A DNA stretch of 64,000 nt. Source: Kryptolebias marmoratus. Its lineage: Eukaryota > Chordata > Actinopteri > Cyprinodontiformes > Rivulidae. Every line of letters begins with the position of its first letter. Within the stretch, counting starts at the first letter, position 1. The stretch spans positions 4,269,152-4,333,151 of the forward strand of contig NC_051439.1 in the NCBI RefSeq assembly GCF_001649575.2. The letters run 5' to 3'. Shown here one piece after another: positions 57,509 to 64,000 of this stretch. The translations under genes were made by a program, and so were the position numbers. Under the pieces are notes generated by a model. That model did no database searches. It was not told the origin of the DNA and saw only the letters and a program-made list of their open reading frames with translations.

Positions 57509-58211
57509 CATTTACCACTCAGAATAAAAAGTATTAAACAATTTACTGGAAATTTGAGGGATGTGCCAAGTGGTCCTTGTGCCATGCTGCCAGACAAACA
57601 ATTTAAAGGAATGGGGACACCTTCAGTTCTAATTTCAGCGGACAACGTTATAAGCAAAGCTTTTTTTTTTTCTATGTGTGTTATTTAAGCTTTAATCATG
57701 TTTAACAGAATTACTCCTAAATGGTACATTTCTTTAGTTCTTGTCAAACATAAATTAGAGTTACAAGTTATGCCCATTTTGATAGTTTTATTTAAAATCT
57801 TTTGCGGCTGTGTACAGAGTCCAGTATCGTGTAAAAGGTATTTGAACCTGAATCTGCCCTGGCTGCCTCGATGGCAGCTGTTGTTATAATTAGCTCTGGT
57901 TCGCTGCTGTTTATTGGAAGGTGCCCTGTCTTCTTTTAATTCTGTGGAAGTGTAATGTCTCATCATGCTCAAGGTAAATTCAGTGGAAATGTGTGACAGC
58001 AGCAAAAATATTTACACTTGTACCAAATGGACCAGGATCATGTATGGTGACTTGTGGGGAGTGTTGACACAACAGAGCTGATGCTGCTTTTCACAGGATG
58101 TCATCGGTCACGCCATATTGTTCCCCTTGTCCTCATGCAACAATCATTCACTTATATTTTCTTTATTGTCATGAATAAATTTAGCAGGGAGCCATATAGT
58201 TAAAACACATC
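57509..58211. other. Low-repeat block
   Basis: Sequence at 57780-57960 is complex (GGCTGCCTCGATGGCAGCTG, which contains a 7-bp imperfect palindrome, and TTATAATTAGCTCTGG). It may be conserved. No exon recognised. Confidence 0.4.
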
Positions 58212-58898
58212 TTTATTGCCCGTGCAATCCTGTAATTGTCTGTGTCTTGAGTGTCTGTGTGTATGTTAATTTGTCTGTCTGTCAGCAAAATATCTCATAA
58301 CCCACTAAACAGATTTTTATGAAACTTTCAAGAGTTAATCATTGGATGTATGTCTACAAGTGAATAAATTTTGAAGCCAACCCAATTAAAGATGGCTGCC
58401 ACAGCTAATTTACTTAAGCAAACACAGAAATGTCTATAACTCTGTTTGTTTTACAGATATTGAGCTAACGTTTGGTGTGGTAGCAGCTGACAGTTTACTC
58501 AGCACATATTTTGAGTTTTAACCAATTGTATGAAGTCTTTGCTTAAAACTTTGGTATTAACTGTTGTAATCAACCTTATCTGTCTGTTAGCAAAATATCT
58601 CATGAACCACTGGATGGATTTTCTTGAAAATTTCTGAAAGTAATCATGGGATGTACATCTACTACTGATTAGATTTTGGAGCCAACGCAATTCAAGATGG
58701 CCGCCACAACTACTGGTCCTCAAAAAATACAAAATTAGCTGTAACTCAGACTGTTTACAGATATTGGGCTAAAGTTAGATCTGGTAGTAGCTGAGAGTCT
58801 TTACCATCACATACTCCAAGTATGAGAGGGTTTTGTTTAAATCTTTGGCATGAATAGTGGCATGTAATATGCACTCCTTCAAAGAACACAACGTTTTT
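58212..58898 (+). repeat. Family A repeat, copy 22 (two core units)
   Basis: Unit starts at CTGTCAGCAAAATATCTCAT (58280) and CTGTTAGCAAAATATCTCAT (58585), 305 bp apart. Each has AAAGATGGCTGCCACAG or TTCAAGATGGCCGCCAC. It ends ATGCACTCCTTCAAAGAACA, a decayed hairpin. Confidence 0.88.
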
Positions 58899-59635
58899 AT
58901 TTGTTTAGTGTTAAGGTCTGCTATATGGATGAAATTAATTGTTTCCAAGATCATCATTCCTGCAGCTGCCATACAGCTGCTGTTGAAAATACAGGTAAAA
59001 ATCTAATCAATGACAGCTTCTTAAAGAAACTTTCCCCCTTCGTTATGAACACTAATAAACATTTTAGACAAACAAGTAGTCCAGCACAAAATATCAATAA
59101 GGTGGTCTGTCTTATTGTGTCAATAGCTGTGTTTCACCTTTGGCATCCGGTCTCTCCTGTCTTTCTGCTTTTTGCTTCTTTTGCTTTGCCCCAAGTTTAT
59201 CAGCTTCCTCTGTCAGTCTCTTCCACCAGCATTTGACTTCTTTTTCTATCAACAACCACGCAACAGGATTTAATGACCTGTAACCACAAAAAATTCATAG
59301 AATCTTCAACATGTTTCAAAACACTGCTCTGTTGTGTGAAATCATTGTGAAATCCAGCGCAGTGAATGTGGGTAGAACAGAAGATGCCTAAAGCTGGATT
59401 CATACTCCTTGAGAAGTGAAGAAAGTGGTTCTCGGTCACACGGTTATGAGACGTTCTTTTTCGCATGGACATTTTCCACAAGAAACTGCGGCACAGAACT
59501 CCTGGGAAGCCCCTCCCTTCTCCCACAGCGCCGGAACGGATTTCTTCCCTCTGACTTCTCTCCCTTTACAGAATTTTGCTTCCTATCAATCCATCCTTTT
59601 TCTTTACCTGCTTCTCCTTTCCATGTCACGGGGAG
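58899..59635. other. Unassigned intron or flank sequence
   Basis: Several overlapping frames on both strands between 59200 and 59880 reflect a GC-richer, stop-poor stretch. None shows a domain or splice context. Confidence 0.45.
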
Positions 59636-59639
59636 CTTG

Positions 59640-59785
59640 TGCCGACATCCAGCAGTCATTGTGTGAGAGGTGGGGGACACCCTGGACAGGTCGCAAATTC
59701 ATCACATGGCCACATGGAGACAAATAAGACAGACAACTATTCACACTTTCATTCACACCTAGGGACAATTTTAGATTTAGAGTAA
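59640..59785 (+). repeat. Dispersed repeat fragment
   Basis: GGGGGACACCCTGGACAGG, TCGCAAATTCATCACATGGC, then ATTCACACTTTCATTCACAC and CTAGGGACAATTTTAGA match a very common fish repeat block. The parent element cannot be named from this piece. Confidence 0.55.
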
Positions 59786-60639
59786 ACATTGCATTTGAAA
59801 TTTTTTCATGAAGAGACCAGCACCATTTTCGACTGACTATACACAATAACGAGCAAGCATTGGGAAGATGTCCCCTCACTGCCCAGCCGAGTCGTACTTC
59901 CTCCCGGCCAGCACAGCCACAGAGTCTGTGTCTTCATGCTGTCTCTTCCGTGCACAATAACTGTGATATATCCTTTTGCAAATTCTTTGCCATTTGACTG
60001 TTTTTAGTAGTTTTGCTAGAACAGTTGTAAAGATGGCTGTATTTTCTAACAGCACTGGCCAACTGCTTCTCAGCAGAGCAGCTGTAGCGAAGTGACTCAA
60101 TTGGAGTTCACCCTCTTTTTCGCATAAACATGCCCACAACAGTGTTCTGCTTGGACCTTGTGCACACATGTCAGTGAGAGGAGATTTCTTCACTTGTTGC
60201 AGAGTATAAATCCAACTTTAGGATTATAACCATCTCAGGGTAAATCCCAATTTCCAAGCATTACTCCCTTTTGGCCCCAAATTTAAATTGCATTGTGACA
60301 TGGGACATCCCTTCAAAACGTTGTCTTTATCAGTCATTGCTGTTTTCTTTTACATAAACAGAGGCCATATCAGTATGCTCATATATGGCATGTATAATCA
60401 AGCCTGCAACATATGTTGCCTGTAATGCTATTGCTTTGTGCTTGTTGTGGAAGAACAGCAATATTACCAAATGTAAAGCAGCAGACTACAGTAAACTAGA
60501 CATTAAAACAGTTTTTAAGACGGAAATATTCTTATGGAGAAATATGACACAATTTTTGCTGTGTTTTATACTTGTTAAGGACATAATACTAATACAATTG
60601 AGGAACATTATTCTGAAGTTGTTTCACTATTTGTAGACT
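59786..60639. other. Unassigned sequence
   Basis: No gene or repeat family recognised. 59860-60240 is somewhat more complex. Confidence 0.45.
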
Positions 60640-61010
60640 CAGTTTTTTGCAGTCTGGTGAATCTCTGCCCATCTTCACCTCAGAGTTTCAGCTGCTCTAA
60701 AATGCTCTTTTTATACCCGGTCCTCCTACTGACCTGTTGTTAATTAAACCTAATTAGTTGCAAAATTCTCCCCCAGCTGTTTCTTATTCACTCCACTTAC
60801 TGTTACAGCTTTTTGTTGCTCCTGTCCCAACTTTTTTGAAATGTGTTTCTTCTTCAAAATTATCTAGTGTTTGCTTAAAATTTGTACAACGTCTTGGTTT
60901 AAACATTTAATATGTTTGCTATGTTCCATTGTGAATAAAATATGTGGTTATGAGATTTGTAAATCATTGCATTCCGTTTTCAGGTAAAGGTCACACAGTG
61001 TCCCACATTT
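60640..61010 (-). mobile_element. Tc1-like transposon 5' end fragment
   Basis: The minus-strand 5' part of the 8272-9788 family. The complement of AGAGCATTTTAGAG and AAAGATGGGCTGAGG appears at 60665-60710. It is followed by CCTGTCCCAACTTTTTTGAA, TTCCATTGTGAATAAAATAT and the terminal inverted repeat near 60985-61005. The transposase region is missing. Confidence 0.75.
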
Positions 61011-61825
61011 GTCAGAATTGTGGTTGTATTTATTTACTAATTTGTTCTGAAGTTAAAGGTGATCTATATGAATTTATAACGTTTCAATTTTTTTTGTCTA
61101 TGTAAAATAGGTCAAATCATTTTTACCTTCCTCTATTAACTTAGTGGTTTACTTATAAAAATTATATTTCTATTTAAAGGTAATTTAAGAGAAGAAGCCT
61201 TTGAACCATTTTAGCTCACTGCTTCAATTAAATAGGATATTTAATATAATATGACAGGTTTTACTACAATATCAGGTAGCTTACCTGATCAGTGGCCAAT
61301 CAGTTAAGGTAGGCAGGCAAGTCAGAACAATGAAGTCAACGTTAACCATCCGTCATCATCATCTTTTTCTTCAGTTTGTTTTTTATTTTATCTTGCCTTC
61401 TTATCATGCTGCAATCCACAATGTTTTATCAGCGACCCAGCCTGAACCAGTTCTCTGTGTACTTCACATCTGATGTGAACATTACCGTGCACAGTGCACA
61501 ACGCTCCACAGACCCTGACAGCTTTTACTTCAGCTTGTTTTCTGAGTCAAAGCCTTACCACATGTGATGATGCAGCCTGAGCTGTGTTGGAAAGTTTGAC
61601 TGCTGCATGTTTGTTTTTTATGTTTTAAAGATGTCCAGAGTCACAATAAGGAAAACCTTACATGCCCAGAAAGTGGGAGCACAACTACAGAATACTGGCG
61701 AGCTCCCCACCCCTACATCACCTAAAAAAAGAGGCAATACCCAGGCTATTTTTTGTTTGTTTGTTTTTTGCAGAAAAATATTATCTTTATTTTACAAATG
61801 ACTAATTTTCGTATTTAAATGAAAA
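61011..61825. other. Unassigned sequence
   Basis: AT-rich. No gene or repeat family recognised. Confidence 0.45.
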
Positions 61826-62505
61826 ATTCAGCATTCTTTGAAGGAAGGCTTAAATATTGCCCACTACCTTTTACGTCAGAGTTTTGGACTTAGCTCATTT
61901 TATGTTGAGTAATGATGAAGTTAAAGCCCTTTTAAGTACATCTTGAAAATAACATTATGTGTTATATATTTTATATTTTAGCACTATCCTACTACCATAC
62001 TAATTTTCAGCTCAGTATATGTAAAATTAAATGAGTTATAACCATTTTCCTGTTGACTAAGCTCAATTAGCTGTGGTGGCCATCTTGAATTGGATTGATA
62101 AGTTGCACATTAAATTATTAATTTCTGCAAGTTTTGAAGATAAACTTCGGAAAGTTTTGTAAAGATTTGTCAAAAGGTTTGTTAGATGATTTGCTAACAG
62201 ACAAACAGGGTTTACTTTAACAGTTAACAGTGTTGGGAATGACTCTCAGCTACAACCACACCAGATTTTAGCTCGATATCTGTAAAACCAGCTGACATAT
62301 AGCCATCCTGGTGTTTTGAGTCAAGTTGTAGATGTACATCTAATGAAAACAGACAGACAGAGTTGATTCCAATAGTTAATGACAAAATCTTAAACAAGTA
62401 TCTTGAGTGTTTTGTTAGCGCTCAGTGTTGGAAATGACTATCAGCTACCACCATGCTAAATTTTAGCTCAATATCTATAAAACTGACTGAGTTATAACTA
62501 TTTTA
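61826..62505 (-). repeat. Family A repeat, copy 23 (two to three partial units)
   Basis: The reverse copy begins TTCAGCATTCTTTGAAGGAA. It has GGTGGCCATCTTGAATTGG and GATTTGCTAACAGACAAACA near 62195, then a shortened unit ending AAAACAGACAGACAGAGTTG near 62350. A third unit start breaks off after GACTGAGTTATAACTATTTT. The family start segment is absent. Confidence 0.82.
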
Positions 62506-63192
62506 TGAAACATTTTTTAAATCAAATACAGGAAGCTATTTCACCTCAAGCATTAGGTTAAGGACAGTTTTTTTTCTTTCAAAATTCAAAAGTAACATAT
62601 AAATAACTGAAAAATGCTTAGGAAGCACTGATTGGCTGTGACTGAAATACACTTTTTCCATTTACACAAATGGATTAACTATAGCTTCATGGAAAATGTT
62701 CCATTTATAAATAAACAAGGAAGTGTTGGAAAAGAAAAAGCTTTTGACACAGGTTGGTTCCTTAGCAACAGTCACATTGACTGTTTATCTATTGATTATT
62801 TTCCACAGGTTCACTTTGACACATACGTTAAGACTGCATGAAAATGTTAAGAATATATCTTTGTCATAAGCGCAGCACCTTAAAAAAGTGTGACACCTTA
62901 ATCTTTTCCTTCTGTTAAATTGGTTTGTTGTATTTAAAAAAGAACAGCCTGTTTAGAATTTAGACTTGTTTGACCTGTTTCACTTTGAGGCAGTTCCCTT
63001 AAAAAAACATTCAGGAATGAAAGCAGCATACAAGAAGTTAACTGTTGCCAGTAAGGCTAATGACTCCATCTGAGGTTTCAACTTTGCTGTGGCACGGAGT
63101 CTGAGCCATGTACAGAAGAGTTAGACTAATAAAAAATGCATAATACAAGAAAAGGTTTAGTTGTATTGTTATACACAGAAAATATATTAAAT
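62506..63192. other. Unassigned sequence
   Basis: No gene or repeat family recognised. Confidence 0.45.
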
Positions 63193-63645
63193 GAAAAGCC
63201 TAGCATTCCTTGAAAATATACACCTGCTGTCTTTCTTGCTAAGGTTTCATGATGAAAAGGGATGGAGTTAGAGCTGTTTTGGTCATATCTTGTAAGTGAC
63301 GTAATGCAAAATCTCATGTGATATTGTAATGTCTCGCTTGATCTGTTGGCACTTGGACCATGTGTTGTAAACAAGTGTCAGCTACTATCATGCCAAATTT
63401 TAGCTCAATACCAGTAAAAATGACTGAGGTATAGCCATTTTTGTGTATGCTAAAGTCATCTGTGGTGGCCATCTTGAATTGGGTTAGCTCCAAAAGTTAA
63501 TTAGTTGTAGATGTAAATAAATAATTGGTTTCTGACCATGTCATTAGAATCCATTCACTGGTTTTTAAGTTATTTTATAAGTTATTTTGATAATTCTACA
63601 GACAAGAAAACACAAACATGCTAACAGAAAAAAACATTACTGCCT
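63193..63645 (-). repeat. Family A repeat, copy 24 (one core unit)
   Basis: The reverse copy begins AAAAGCCTAGCATTCCTTGA. It has TCATGTGATATTGTAATGTC, GGTGGCCATCTTGAATTGGG and CCAAAAGTTAATTAGTTGTA, and ends AAAACATTACTGCCTTTG. Only the proximal half of the hairpin is kept (AAAATATACA replaces GGAATGC). Confidence 0.85.
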
Positions 63646-64000
63646 TTGTAAAAATATTAAGCACTGTATGTGTACAGTTTTCTTTATTGTCAAGGTGTCT
63701 GAAATTTTCAACATGTCTCTGTTAGTGTAAACTTTACTTCTGTGTTCTACTTGTGTTTTCAGTATATCAAAGGCTGTGGGAAATGCATGTGTCTGAATTT
63801 CTGAATGTGTACAAAACACCCTTTGTTCCCTTTTTGCAAAACAAAGCAAAGTTTTATCTCCTGCGATGTACACCAAAAACATATCAAGCATTTTTTTTAC
63901 ATACATTACATGCAGTTTATGATAATTAACTTGCATGTAATACACATGAGCATAAAGTATATAAAGTTTAACATGCAGAATTTGAAAGCTTCTGAGCAGA
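63646..64000. other. Unassigned sequence
   Basis: AT-rich to the window end. Nothing recognised. Confidence 0.45.

Noticed and set aside
59200..59880. Several overlapping frames as a coding exon cluster
   Set aside because: Frames occur on both strands and multiple phases, which reflects a stop-poor composition. No splice sites or domains support any one of them.
1143..63645. Family A or B repeats as a CRISPR array
   Set aside because: Repeat units are hundreds of bases long, divergent, in both orientations, and in a eukaryotic intron.
52474..64000. Next slc25a21 exon (expected LFGFYKGILPP)
   Set aside because: No matching sequence with splice sites was found by reading. It probably lies beyond the window.

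Overview
The window is non-coding-rich vertebrate nuclear DNA, almost certainly from a ray-finned (teleost) fish. The only protein-coding sequence I can defend is two short plus-strand exons of the mitochondrial 2-oxodicarboxylate carrier gene slc25a21: one at 35938-35986 and one at 52390-52473. Both have good splice sites and matching codon phases (the first ends with two bases of an Arg codon, the second starts with the third). The intron between them is about 16.4 kb. The 35.9 kb to the left and 11.5 kb to the right read as further intron or flank. The exon for the protein N-terminus and the exon after residues KEG were not found here.

The rest is a mosaic of transposable elements and low-copy intronic sequence. 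The dominant component, which I call family A, is a dispersed repeat with about 24 recognisable copies or fragments in both orientations, roughly 12-13 kb or a fifth of the window. Each fuller copy has a (GCC)(AAAGG)-type start, one to three tandem copies of a core of about 300 bp (landmarks TTAGCAAAATATCTCATGA, CAAGATGGCCGCCAC and ATGGCTATAACTCAGTCAG), and a terminal hairpin GCATTCCTT-G-AAGGAATGC next to AGGCCT/TTAA. A second family, B (about six copies), has a GCTAAAA-rich minisatellite-like core and, in its best copy, a terminal palindrome with 11-12 bp arms and a 1-nt loop. Neither encodes a recognisable protein. Their shared plan of internal tandem repeats plus an end hairpin resembles non-autonomous Helentron-type elements, but that is inference.

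Other elements: a nearly full-length, decayed Tc1-like transposon (8272-9788) with two partial relatives (46358-47312 and 60640-61010); an L2-type LINE reverse-transcriptase remnant (16765-17620) split by a fold-back MITE (16914-17380) and abutting a DNA-transposon ORF remnant (16270-16760); an RTE-like LINE endonuclease remnant joined to an RT scrap (42070-42605); LINE or SINE tails nested inside family A copies; a degenerate telomere-like CCCTAA block (52978-53335); and simple repeats.

Between the repeats lie low-repeat blocks of denser composition (for example 4000-4300, 6060-6600, 10020-10690, 14090-14400, 28081-28440, 34180-34470, 36690-37210, 50550-51250, 56000-56420). In vertebrates SLC25A21 neighbours PAX9 and NKX2 genes and its introns are known to host conserved non-coding elements, so these are candidates for regulatory DNA. 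Conservation cannot be tested from one sequence. Repeat edges are good to about 20-30 bp. No tRNA, rRNA, CRISPR, operon or bacterial-type feature was seen.
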